This document shows, piece after piece, positions 24,539-33,086 of a stretch of DNA of 64,000 bases (positions are counted from its first letter, which is position 1; each line of letters starts with the position of its first letter). The DNA is taken from assembly GCA_963840545.1 (NCBI GenBank), contig CAWIZE010000002.1, positions 1,364,001 through 1,428,000 of the forward strand, given 5' to 3'. The notes under the pieces are model-generated. The model made no database searches and was not told where the DNA came from. It was given only the letters and a program-made list of their open reading frames with translations. The position numbers and the translations under genes are program-made. Source of the stretch: JAKAWQ01 sp963840545. Lineage in GTDB: Bacteria; Pseudomonadota; Alphaproteobacteria; Acetobacterales; Acetobacteraceae.

Positions 24539-25696
24539 TCAGCCAGGCTGTCCTTCCGCGCGCGCGGCGAGCCCGGCGCGGAGTGCCGCGAGTTGGCTCC
24601 GGCTGACCGGCACCGGCGCGGCGGCGCCGGCGAGCCAGGCGAGCCCGCCATCGCCCGTCCGCTCGATCGCGCTGACGGCGTCCAGCGCCACGAGATGGCT
24701 GCGATGGACGCGGAGGAAAAGCTGCGGATCGAGCTTCGCCTCCACCGTGCCGATGGAGAGCAGGCAGAGCGCCTCGCCGTCGGCATCGGCGAGCGTCGTG
24801 TAGTGCCCGTTGGCGTGGACCGCGCGCAGCCGCTCGACCGCGACATAGACCGTGCGGCCCTGGCGCTCGGCCGGCAGCGCCCGGGCGAGCCGGGGCGGAG
24901 CCTGTATTTCCTCGGGGGGCTCGGGCTCCGCCACCGCTCCGGGAGGCGGCCTCGCCCAGGGGAACGCCTCGGCGGCCTCCTCCAGCACGCGGGCGGGGTT
25001 CAGGATGAGCAGGAACCCGAGCGAGATGCCGAGCGCGACGACCGAGACCAGGGCCGCGAAGAGGCGCGGCGAGAGCCCGGCCCCCGGCGGGGCGAAGGGG
25101 ACGCAGAGGATCGTCGTCCCCTCCATCGCCGTGTAGTGCATGCCTGAGATCGCGAGCCCGATCAGGATTGCGGCGAGCACCGGCGGCCGCCGCTTGCTGC
25201 CGGTGCGGAAGGCGAGATGGAGCCCGAGCCCCGAGGCGGAGATGCCGATGATCGTGCTGGCGATGACGGTGACGGGGTCGTAGGTGAGGAGAAAACCGGC
25301 GCTGAGCGCCGACATGCCGATGAAATGCATCCCCACGATGCCCGCGCCCATGAGCAGCGTGCCGAGCAGGAAGGACGCGGCCGAGAGCGGGCGGCTGGCG
25401 ACCAGGGCGATGGCCCCGCCGACCGCGAGGATCGCCACCATGAACGAGAGCGCCGTCGGGCCGGGAAGGTAGTGCGCGGGAGCCGGCATGGAGAGCGCCA
25501 GCATGCCGACGAAATGCATCGCCCAGATCGCGACCCCGAGCGTCACCGCCGATGCGGCGAGGAGGGCGAGGCGGCCGCTTCCGGCGGCGGCGCGCATGCG
25601 GGTGGCCAGCACGAGGGCGACGAACGCGCCCTGGATGGCGAGCAGCACGGACAGCACGACAAGTGCCGGTGCGTAGTCGATCGGGACCCTCGGCAA
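24539..25696 (-). CDS. coxC: CoxC-like MHYT-LytTR membrane regulator
   Basis: A 385-aa protein combining an N-terminal seven-helix MHYT domain with a C-terminal LytTR DNA-binding domain. The three metal-site repeats are WAMHFVGM, VGMHFIGM and SGMHYTAM. The LytTR part (VERLRAVHANGHYTTLADAD, then FLRVHRSHLVALDAVSAIER) is near residues 290-350. Oligotropha CoxC and CoxH have this architecture and are proposed gas sensors for cox expression. Its place immediately upstream of coxM supports the name. It starts 12 bases after the methyltransferase stop. Confidence 0.88.
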   Translation of the reverse strand: MPRVPIDYAPALVVLSVLLAIQGAFVALVLATRMRAAAGSGRLALLAASAVTLGVAIWAMHFVGMLALSMPAPAHYLPGPTALSFMVAILAVGGAIALVASRPLSAASFLLGTLLMGAGIVGMHFIGMSALSAGFLLTYDPVTVIASTIIGISASGLGLHLAFRTGSKRRPPVLAAILIGLAISGMHYTAMEGTTILCVPFAPPGAGLSPRLFAALVSVVALGISLGFLLILNPARVLEEAAEAFPWARPPPGAVAEPEPPEEIQAPPRLARALPAERQGRTVYVAVERLRAVHANGHYTTLADADGEALCLLSIGTVEAKLDPQLFLRVHRSHLVALDAVSAIERTGDGGLAWLAGAAAPVPVSRSQLAALRAGLAARAEGQPG

Positions 25697-25708
25697 CGTT
25701 TCCCCTGG

Positions 25709-27403
25709 TCAGGGAAACCTAGCACGGCGCCGGGGACCGATCCAATGGCGCGCGCCATCGCGCGCGAGCGCCTCGCCCCGGAGGCACGCCGCATAGAGCT
25801 CGAGATGGGCCGGATCGTCGGTTTCAAGGGCGGCGCGGACGCGGGCGAAGAGCGCCCGGGCACGGGCGGGATCTCCGCCCGGCTGGGTTTCGAGCATGGC
25901 CAGCGCGAAGAGCATGTCGCGCCGGGTCGCGGGGAGGGGGCCGGCGCTAAGCAGCGTCTCGCCCTCGCGATCGAGCGCCTCGGCCCGCGCGAGAGCGCGC
26001 GCGGGGACGTAGTGGCCGGCATTGACGAGGCCGGTCAACGCCCGGCGCACGATGTCGCGCCTTCGTTCGGTCCCGGCCCCTGGGGCCGCGGGAAGATCGG
26101 CGAGGCCGGCGAGGATGCCGGACGCGCCGGCTTCGGCGTCGCAGAGCAGCGCTTCGGCCATTGCCGTCCAGGCGATGTCCTCGGTCTCGCCATCCTCGAG
26201 CATGCGGGCGGCGAGCGCCCGGCGGAGCGCCCGGGCAGCCTCGGCGGCGGCGGCGAAGAGCGGGCGGACATCGGCGCGGGGCTCGCCGGCCTGGAGGCGC
26301 ATGATCGCGCGGGCGAAGAGGATCGCCGGCAGGTTGAGCGGCATCAGCGCCGCGAGGCCGTCGAGCGAAGCCTGGCCGATCGAAGCGGGGAGCGGCAGGG
26401 GCGCGTCGATCGCGATGCTGAAGCGGCGCGCGAGCGCATCGGCGAGCGGGGGCACGACCGCCCGCGCGGTCGCGAAATCCGCATCGTTCGCCGCTTCCCA
26501 GAGCGCGTGGCCGGCGAAGGCGACCTGGAGCCCGGGATCCTGCGCGAGATTGGCCGCGCGATCGCGGAGCCAGGCGCGGTAGCGGGCGCGGGCCGTCGCG
26601 CGGTCGGTGCGGAGAGCGAGCGGGGCGCGCGAGGCGAAGGCGACGAGCGAGAAGGAATCATGCTCGATCGCGACATGCGCGAAGCCGGCCTCCTCGAGCA
26701 GGCGGGCGAGGCTCGGCGCGGTCTGCAGGATGAGATGGAGGCCCGGCGAAAGCAGCGGGACGAGCGCCCCGGAGGAGGTTTCGGGGCGGATCGCGGCGGC
26801 GTCGGGCGTTGTCAGCACCAGGACGCCATCATCGGCGAGGGCGCCGCGCAGGAGGGAAAGAAAGTCGCGCGGCGAGGGGACGTGCTCGATGACCTCGGCG
26901 GCCATCAGCACGTCGAAGGGTTCGTCCTGTGTGCCGCGGAAATAGTCGAGCGTGATCGGCAGGCCGAGGCGCGCGCGGCCCGCTTCGGCGATCGGCGAGG
27001 GATCGAAGCCGCGGCCCTGCCAGCCAAGCCCGTGGATGGCGAAATCGAGCCCGAAGCCGAGGCCGCAGCCGACCTCGAGATAGCGGGCGCCGGCCGGGTG
27101 CTGGATGCGGGCGAGGAGGCCGGCGCTGTGCCAGAGCCCGGTGCCCTGCTGGAGGTAGAACTCGGTCCGGCCCTGCTCGGCGATGTTGGGGTCGGTGTAA
27201 TCGGGCGGGGTGAGGTTGTCGTAGAAGGCGGCGCCGCAGGACGGGCAGGCGAGCACGTCGTTGCGGCGGTCCGGATTTTTCTCCGTGTACCAGCCGATCG
27301 AGACGAGGACGGGCTTTTCCCCCGCCGCGCCGCATTGCGGGCAGGCCATCGGCCGCGCGAGGCCGGGGGTCGGCCAGGTGAACCGGGGGAGGCCGCTGCT
27401 CAT
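25709..27403 (-). CDS. Zinc-ribbon SAM-dependent methyltransferase, large
   Basis: A 564-aa protein. The N terminus carries a zinc ribbon: MACPQCGAAGEKP and VLACPSCGAAFYDN, giving two CxxC. A class I SAM methyltransferase core follows: YLEVGCGLGFGLDFA near 108, then PFDVLMAAEVIEHVPSPRDF near 168 and VLVLTTPDA. The last ~260 residues are Ala-rich helical repeats, probably TPR-like. Its ATG overlaps the MFS stop by 4 bases and its stop lies 12 bases before coxC. No target is evident; sugar or lipid methylation is possible. Confidence 0.8.
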   Translation of the reverse strand: MSSGLPRFTWPTPGLARPMACPQCGAAGEKPVLVSIGWYTEKNPDRRNDVLACPSCGAAFYDNLTPPDYTDPNIAEQGRTEFYLQQGTGLWHSAGLLARIQHPAGARYLEVGCGLGFGLDFAIHGLGWQGRGFDPSPIAEAGRARLGLPITLDYFRGTQDEPFDVLMAAEVIEHVPSPRDFLSLLRGALADDGVLVLTTPDAAAIRPETSSGALVPLLSPGLHLILQTAPSLARLLEEAGFAHVAIEHDSFSLVAFASRAPLALRTDRATARARYRAWLRDRAANLAQDPGLQVAFAGHALWEAANDADFATARAVVPPLADALARRFSIAIDAPLPLPASIGQASLDGLAALMPLNLPAILFARAIMRLQAGEPRADVRPLFAAAAEAARALRRALAARMLEDGETEDIAWTAMAEALLCDAEAGASGILAGLADLPAAPGAGTERRRDIVRRALTGLVNAGHYVPARALARAEALDREGETLLSAGPLPATRRDMLFALAMLETQPGGDPARARALFARVRAALETDDPAHLELYAACLRGEALARDGARHWIGPRRRARFP

Positions 27404-28578
27404 GACGGAGAAAGCCTCGTCATGCGCAGCGGCAGGAGGAAGAGCCCGGCCGCGGCGGCGAGCAGGCCGGCCAGGAGGAAAAATTCCGCGGGCGGCAGCG
27501 CGGCGAGCACGGGGGCGGCGAGCGTCGGCGCCGCGGCCTGGGCGAGCAAAACAGGCATGGCGAGCCAGCCGAGGCGCGTCGCGTAGCCGAGCGGGCCGAA
27601 GATCGCCAACGGCAGGGTGCCGCGGTTGATGGTGAGGACGCCGTTGCTCATGCCGTAGAGGATGGCGAAAACGGGCGCCGCGCGCGGCCCGCCGAGCAGC
27701 AGCAGGACGACGCCGAGGGGCAGCAAAGCGGCGGCGATCCGGGCGCGGGTGAGGAGGGCGAGGCGGCGGGCGAGCGCCCAGTCGACGATGCGGCCCGCCA
27801 CCTGGCTCGGGCCGAAAAGGGCGGCGACGAAGACGGCCTGGCCGCGGGCGAGGCCGAAGCCGGTGAAGAGCTCGAGGACATAAACGGCGATCGCGGAGGT
27901 GATGAGCCAGCGCAGCGTGAAATACGCGGAAAGGCAGGCAAGCGTTCGGGTCCGGCCGCCGAGAGGCGGGTCAGAGTGGGCAGTTTGGGCAGTCAGGGGG
28001 CCAGTTGAGGGTGCCCGGGGGACGAAGATCAGGATCAGCGGGAGGTTGATTATCAGTTCGATTACGGAATAAAACAGGAGGAGGCTCCGCCAGCCGATCA
28101 CCGCGGCGACAACCGCGCCGAGCGACCAGAAAACCGTGCTCGCGAAGCCCGCGATCAGGGTGATCCCGGTGATCACCGGGGGCGCCCCGGCGCCGAGCAG
28201 GCAGCCGACAGTGGCGAAAGCGGCGTCGTAAAGGCCCATCGCCATGCCCACGCCGAGCACGGTCCAGCCGCAATACCAAAGTGTCAGGCCGGGAGAGGCG
28301 GCGAGCAGGGCAAGCCCGGCGGCGAGGACCACAGTGCTGGCGGCAAGCACGCGGCGGCCGCCGGCGCGGTCGATCTGGCGGCCGATCCTGGGCGCGATGG
28401 TGCCCGCGACGAGCAGGGCCCAGGAGATCCCGCCGACCACGGCGAGGCGCGAGGCGCCGAGGCTCCCCGCGGCCGGAGCGGCGATGATCGCCGGGAGATA
28501 GAAGCTGACGCCCCAGGAAATCACCTGGTTGGTGCCGATGGCGAGCGTCAGACGGCCCGGGCGGGGCGATTCGGACAT
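27400..28578 (-). CDS. Major facilitator superfamily transporter
   Basis: A 392-aa integral membrane protein with about 12 hydrophobic segments. An MFS motif-A-like loop APRIGRQIDRAGGRRVLA follows the second helix. The central loop contains the acidic and basic stretch between helices 6 and 7 (FVPRAPSTGPLTAQTAHSDP). Substrate unknown. It is divergent from a LysR-type regulator across 76 bp, which suggests LysR control. It is translationally coupled to the methyltransferase downstream. Confidence 0.85.
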   Translation of the reverse strand: MSESPRPGRLTLAIGTNQVISWGVSFYLPAIIAAPAAGSLGASRLAVVGGISWALLVAGTIAPRIGRQIDRAGGRRVLAASTVVLAAGLALLAASPGLTLWYCGWTVLGVGMAMGLYDAAFATVGCLLGAGAPPVITGITLIAGFASTVFWSLGAVVAAVIGWRSLLLFYSVIELIINLPLILIFVPRAPSTGPLTAQTAHSDPPLGGRTRTLACLSAYFTLRWLITSAIAVYVLELFTGFGLARGQAVFVAALFGPSQVAGRIVDWALARRLALLTRARIAAALLPLGVVLLLLGGPRAAPVFAILYGMSNGVLTINRGTLPLAIFGPLGYATRLGWLAMPVLLAQAAAPTLAAPVLAALPPAEFFLLAGLLAAAAGLFLLPLRMTRLSPS

Positions 28579-28641
28579 CTTCGGAGGGTGGGCGCGGGAG
28601 CGGCGGACTCAAAGAATATTTTTCTTATCACGTGCATCAGA

Positions 28642-28656
28642 ATAAGCTTTGCTTAT
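28642..28656. promoter_or_regulatory. Inverted repeat, likely LysR operator
   Basis: ATAAGC-TTT-GCTTAT is a perfect 6-bp-arm inverted repeat that contains the T-N11-A pattern of LysR-type regulators. It overlaps the ATG of the lysR gene and sits in the 76-bp divergent region with the MFS gene, in an unusually AT-rich stretch. Autorepression plus control of the MFS gene is the natural reading. Confidence 0.6.
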
Positions 28657-29575
28657 GACGAGCCCAACCCTCCGCCAGCTCCGCGCCCTGCTCGAAGTGA
28701 TCCAAAGCGGCAGCATCTCGGAAGCGGCGCGGGCGCTCAACGTGACCCAGCCGGCGGCGAGCCAGCAGATCCACGCGCTCGAGCGGATGCTCGGCGGGCG
28801 GCTGGTCGAGCGCGCCGGGGGACGGGTGATCGCGACCGCGGCGGGGGCCGCGGTGCTCGGGCCGGCGCGGCGGGCGATCGCGGCGGCGGAGGAAGCCGCG
28901 GCGGCGGCGCGGGTGCACAAGAGCGGCGGGGCCGGGCGGATGCGGCTCGGCACCGGGGCCACCGCCTGCATCCATCTCCTCCCGCCCGTGCTCGCCGCGC
29001 TGCGCCAGCGCCTGCCCGGGCTCGAACTCGTCGTCGCGACCGGCAACACGCCGGAGATGCTGGCCCGAGTCGCCGCTGGGGAGCTCGACGCGGCGCTGGT
29101 GACGCGCGCCGGGACGCTGGCGCGGACGCTTGTAGCCCGGCGGCTCCTCACCGACCCCTTGCTCGCCCTGGTGCCGGCCTCGGTCGTGCCGGAGGAGGTG
29201 CTCAGCGACGGGCGGCTGCCGGAGGATGCGACGCTGGGGGCAGCGGCGCTCGCCCGCCTGCCGCTCATCCTCTACGAGCGGGGCGGGGCGACGCGCGCGA
29301 TCGTCGATGGCTGGTTCCGCCGCGCCAGGCTGGCGCCACGGCCGGTGATGGAGCTCGGCAGCGTCGAGGCGATCAAGGTGCTGGTGGGGGGAGGGTTCGG
29401 CGCCTCGGTCCTGCCGGGGCTGGCACTCGGCGAGGCGGTGGCGGGGACGCTCGCCATCGCGCTCAGGCCCCGCCTCTCGCGCGAGATCGCGCTCGTGCTG
29501 AGAAGGGAGAAGGTCATGGAGCGCGGCCTGAAGCTGCTGATCGAGGAGCTGGAGCGCGGATGCAATCGCGGGTGA
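28655..29575 (+). CDS. LysR-family transcriptional regulator
   Basis: A 306-aa regulator. The winged HTH is at the N terminus: LRQLRALLEVIQSGSISEAA, then RALNVTQPAASQQIHALERM and GGRLVER. An effector-binding domain follows (MRLGTGATACIHLLPPVLAA). I chose ATG 28655 over a TTG 6 bases earlier. It diverges from the MFS-methyltransferase-cox set and its 3' end overlaps the convergent cfa gene by 62 bases. Confidence 0.88.
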   Translation: MTSPTLRQLRALLEVIQSGSISEAARALNVTQPAASQQIHALERMLGGRLVERAGGRVIATAAGAAVLGPARRAIAAAEEAAAAARVHKSGGAGRMRLGTGATACIHLLPPVLAALRQRLPGLELVVATGNTPEMLARVAAGELDAALVTRAGTLARTLVARRLLTDPLLALVPASVVPEEVLSDGRLPEDATLGAAALARLPLILYERGGATRAIVDGWFRRARLAPRPVMELGSVEAIKVLVGGGFGASVLPGLALGEAVAGTLAIALRPRLSREIALVLRREKVMERGLKLLIEELERGCNRG

Positions 29576-30758
29576 GCGGCAGGGCCTCGACGCGGCGGGC
29601 GAGCTGGAGCTGGAAGACCATCAGCCCGCCATGGCGGAAGCCCATCTCGCTGCCGGCGAGATAGAACTCCCACATGCGGCAGAAACGCTCGTCATAGATG
29701 TCGCGGATCACGGCCTGCCTGGCGAGGAAGCGCTCGCGCCAGTGGCGCAGCGTCTCGGCATAATGGAGCCGGAGGATCTCGATGTCGGTCGCCCAGAGGC
29801 CGGCGCGCTCGACCGCGGGAAGTACTTCCGAAAGGGCGGGGATGTAGCCGCCCGGAAAGATATACTTGCGCGTCCAGGGATCGGTGAGGCCGGGCGTGTC
29901 CATCCGGCCGATTGCATGGACCAGGGCGACGCCGTCGGGGGCGAGCAGGCGGCGGATGGTCGCGAAGAATTTCTCGTAATGCGGCGAGCCCACATGCTCG
30001 AACATGCCGACCGAGACGATGCGGTCATACATACCCTCGACCTCGCGATAATCGGCGAGTGAGAAGCGGACGCGATCGGCGAGGCCGGCGGCGGCGGCGC
30101 GCTGGGCGGCGCGCGCGTGCTGCTCGACCGAGAGGGTGACGCCGTCCACGCCGACCTCCGCCATGCCGGCGAGCGCGAGGGCGAGGCTCCCCCACCCGCA
30201 GCCGATATCGAGCACGCGTTGGCCGGGCGCGAGGAGGAGCTTGGCCGCGATGTGGCGCTGCTTGGCGCGCTGCGCCTCCTCGAGCGAAAGATCGGGCGCG
30301 GCAAAATAGGCGCAGGAATAGTTGAGGTCGGAATCGAGGAAGAGGCGGAAGAGGGTCTCCGAAAGATCGTAATGGTGGGCGACGTTGCGCCGCGCGGTGG
30401 GGATCGGGTTGTACTGCTGGAGGCGGCGGGCCAGCTCGCGGCCAAGGGCGCTCAGCGGGCGGCGGAACGGGCCGCGGCGCGAACGCCCGCGATTGCGGAG
30501 ATTGCGCCCGCAAAGCTCGAAGAGGTCGGCCAGCCGGCCCTGCTCGAGCACGAGGTCGCCGTTGATGTACGCCTCGCCGAAATAGAGCGTCGGACGGAGC
30601 GCCACCCGGACCAGGCTGGCGCGGTCGCGGAAGCGGATGGTTATGTCGGCGAGGCCGGGCGCCGGGGCGCCGAAGGTGAGCTTTCGGCCGCCCGCGGTGA
30701 GCACGGTCAGACGGCCCTCTCGGATGAAGCCGGCGAGCAGGCGCTCAATCACGGCCAT
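29514..30758 (-). CDS. cfa: Cyclopropane-fatty-acyl-phospholipid synthase
   Basis: A 414-aa SAM-dependent enzyme that adds a methylene to unsaturated phospholipid acyl chains. Family blocks: TIRFRDRASLVRVALRPTLY, YDLSETLFRLFLDSDLNYSC, QRVLDIGCGWGSLALALA (SAM site) and DRIVSVGMFEHVGSPHYEKF. The C-terminal part retains RRFLAR-type helix ERFLARQAVIRDIYDERFCR and FYLAGSEMGFRHG. An AGGAGGGG Shine-Dalgarno lies just before ATG 30758. Membrane-associated cytoplasmic protein. Its end overlaps the convergent lysR gene. Confidence 0.93.
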   Translation of the reverse strand: MAVIERLLAGFIREGRLTVLTAGGRKLTFGAPAPGLADITIRFRDRASLVRVALRPTLYFGEAYINGDLVLEQGRLADLFELCGRNLRNRGRSRRGPFRRPLSALGRELARRLQQYNPIPTARRNVAHHYDLSETLFRLFLDSDLNYSCAYFAAPDLSLEEAQRAKQRHIAAKLLLAPGQRVLDIGCGWGSLALALAGMAEVGVDGVTLSVEQHARAAQRAAAAGLADRVRFSLADYREVEGMYDRIVSVGMFEHVGSPHYEKFFATIRRLLAPDGVALVHAIGRMDTPGLTDPWTRKYIFPGGYIPALSEVLPAVERAGLWATDIEILRLHYAETLRHWRERFLARQAVIRDIYDERFCRMWEFYLAGSEMGFRHGGLMVFQLQLARRVEALPLTRDCIRAPAPRSAASGRAP

Positions 30759-30832
30759 TCTCACCCCTCCTGGCAAGACCCGGGGCATGGTAAGGAGAGC
30801 GCACGCGAGAGGGTAGGGAGGACGGAAAAGCG

Positions 30833-31384
30833 ATGAGCCGGTTGGCGCCGATCGATGTGGAAAAACTCGATGCCGAACAGCTTCGGGTCTATGAGGCGGT
30901 GGTGGCGGGGCCGCGCGGGAGCGTGCGCGGGCCGGTGCCGTTCTGGCTGAAAAGCCCCGGGCTCGCCGACCCGGCCCAGCGGCTGGGCGCCTTCCTCCGC
31001 TTCGAGTCCGGGCTGCCGGCCAAGCTCCGGGAACTCGCGATCCTGGTCACGGCGCGGGCGACGACGGCGCAATATGAGTGGTACATGCACCGCCCGATCG
31101 CCGAGACGGCAGGGCTCGCGCCGGCGGTGGCGGACGCGATCGCCCAGCGCGGCGAGCCGGACTTCGCGGACGAGGACGAGCGGCTGACCTACGCGCTCGC
31201 CGTTACGCTGAACCGGACCCACGGGATCGACGAGGCGCTCTTTCGCCGCGGGCTCGCGCGTTTCGGCGAGCGCGGCATAGTCGAGCTGGTGGGACTGGTC
31301 GGCTACTACACGATGGTGGCGATGACGCTCAACGCCTTCGGAGCGGCCTTGCCGGAGGGGATGGCCCCGCCGCTGCCGGCGTAG
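30833..31384 (+). CDS. Carboxymuconolactone decarboxylase family protein
   Basis: A 183-aa AhpD/CMD-fold protein. The helix LPAKLRELAILVTARATTAQ and YEWYMHRPIAETAGLAPAVA match the family's conserved region. Instead of the CxxC of AhpD peroxidases it has no Cys pair, so it is the gamma-carboxymuconolactone-decarboxylase-like kind. It is the first of a plus-strand series leading into the peptide-type ABC importer 80 bp downstream; a metabolic link is possible but not shown. Confidence 0.85.
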   Translation: MSRLAPIDVEKLDAEQLRVYEAVVAGPRGSVRGPVPFWLKSPGLADPAQRLGAFLRFESGLPAKLRELAILVTARATTAQYEWYMHRPIAETAGLAPAVADAIAQRGEPDFADEDERLTYALAVTLNRTHGIDEALFRRGLARFGERGIVELVGLVGYYTMVAMTLNAFGAALPEGMAPPLPA

Positions 31385-31465
31385 GCGGTTTCCTGCTTGC
31401 CGGGCCTGGGGGGTTCCCTTACCGTTGAGCGCGGGAGAGCGAAAAATCCAACGGAGGCGATGGCG

Positions 31466-33061
31466 ATGATGAAACGGCGCACCCTTTTGGGCGCGGCTGG
31501 AGGGATGGCTGCGGCCACCGCCCTGCCGCGTCCGGCGATCTCGGCGAGCCCGAGCGTCCTGAAATTCGTCCCGCAGGCGAATTTGACGCTGTTCGACCCG
31601 ATCACCACCACCGCGGCGGTGACGCAGAACTACGGATATTACGTCTGGGACACGCTCTATGCGGTGGACGAGCACCTCGTGCCGCACCCGCAGATGGCCG
31701 CGGGGCACAGCGTCTCGAGCGATCAGCGGGTCTGGACCATTGCCTTGCGCGACGGGCTCAAGTTCCACGACGGGAGCCCGGTCCGCTCGGCGGACTGCAT
31801 CGCCAGCATCAAGCGCTGGGCGAGCGTCGATCCGTTCGGCCAGGATCTCGCCGCCGCGGTGGACAGCTACGTGGTGAAGAGCGACAAATCCTTCGAGATC
31901 CGGCTCAAGAAACCGTTCCCGCTGCTCGATGCGGCGCTGGCCAAGCCGGCCTCCAACGTGCCCTTCATCATGCCCGCGCATATCGCCGCGCAGCCGGCGG
32001 CGCAGGCGATCACGATCGACCAGGTGATCGGCTCCGGCCCCTGCATGTTCGAGGCGAAGGAGTATGTCTCGGGCAGCCGCGCGGTGTTCTCGAAGTTCGC
32101 CGGCTACGTGCCGCGGCAGGAGAAGCCGAGCTGGGCCGCCGGCGGCAAGGTGGTGAATTTCGACCGCGTCGAGTGGCACGTGATCGCCGATCCCGGGACG
32201 GCGGTGGCGGCGCTGCAATCGGGCGAGGTCGATTGGTGGGAGCTGGTGCTGCCGAACCTGATCCCGCTGCTGGCGGCGAACAAGGACGTGGTGATCGGCG
32301 CGGGCAACCCGACCGGCTATATGGGCTGCCTCCGCTTCAACGAGCTCTTTCCGCCGTTCGACAATGTGCTGATGCGCCAGGCAGTGCTGATGGCGACCGA
32401 TCAGTCCGAGTACATGCGCGCGGTGACCGCGAACGATCCCAAGAACTTCACGATCTGCCACTCCTTCTTCCCGATCGGCACGACCTACGGCATTCCGCCC
32501 AATCCCGATCCGATGGGCAAGGGGCCGGATATCGCGGCCGCGAAGAAGCTGATCGAGGCCGCCAAGTACGGCGGCGAGAAGATCGTCATCATCAACCCGA
32601 CCGATTTCCCCTCGATCCAGCCCTTCGGCGAGATCACCTACGCGACGCTGAAGAAGCTCGGGCTCAATGTCCAGCTCGTCGAGACCGACTGGGGCACGGT
32701 GGTGCAGCGGCGCGCGAGCAAGGCGCCGATCGACAAGGGCGGCTGGACGATCTTCCACACCTGGTGGGAGGGGATCTCGCTCTACAACCCCGCTGTCAAC
32801 CCGATCATTCTCGGCCAGGGCCTCAAGGGCTGGTTCGGCTGGTACAAGAGCGATGCGATGATGGCGCTGAACACCGACTGGCTCGCGGCGCCGACCGCCC
32901 CCGATCGCCAGGCGATCGGGGCGAAGATGCAGGCGCTTGCGTTCCACGACGTGCCGACCGTGCCGCTCGGGCAGTTCTTCATCCGCACGGCCTATCGCAA
33001 CACGCTCACGGGAATCATCGACGGGGCGTCGCCCTATCCGTGGAGCGTGCGTCGTGCCTGA
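31466..33061 (+). CDS. Peptide/opine-type ABC substrate-binding protein (family 5)
   Basis: A 531-aa periplasmic binding protein of the DppA/OppA class. The N terminus has a twin-arginine-like signal (KRRTLLGAAGGMAAATALPR ... ISA). The mature part has the class signature around WTIALRDGLKFHDGSPVRSA, typical SBP_bac_5. I favour ATG 31466: a GGAGG 8 bases upstream suits it better than ATG 31460, which would be only 2 bases away. Ligand unknown. It heads a five-gene importer operon. Confidence 0.9.
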   Translation: MMKRRTLLGAAGGMAAATALPRPAISASPSVLKFVPQANLTLFDPITTTAAVTQNYGYYVWDTLYAVDEHLVPHPQMAAGHSVSSDQRVWTIALRDGLKFHDGSPVRSADCIASIKRWASVDPFGQDLAAAVDSYVVKSDKSFEIRLKKPFPLLDAALAKPASNVPFIMPAHIAAQPAAQAITIDQVIGSGPCMFEAKEYVSGSRAVFSKFAGYVPRQEKPSWAAGGKVVNFDRVEWHVIADPGTAVAALQSGEVDWWELVLPNLIPLLAANKDVVIGAGNPTGYMGCLRFNELFPPFDNVLMRQAVLMATDQSEYMRAVTANDPKNFTICHSFFPIGTTYGIPPNPDPMGKGPDIAAAKKLIEAAKYGGEKIVIINPTDFPSIQPFGEITYATLKKLGLNVQLVETDWGTVVQRRASKAPIDKGGWTIFHTWWEGISLYNPAVNPIILGQGLKGWFGWYKSDAMMALNTDWLAAPTAPDRQAIGAKMQALAFHDVPTVPLGQFFIRTAYRNTLTGIIDGASPYPWSVRRA

Positions 33062-33086
33062 CCAGGGATAGGGCTGCGGCGGGACG

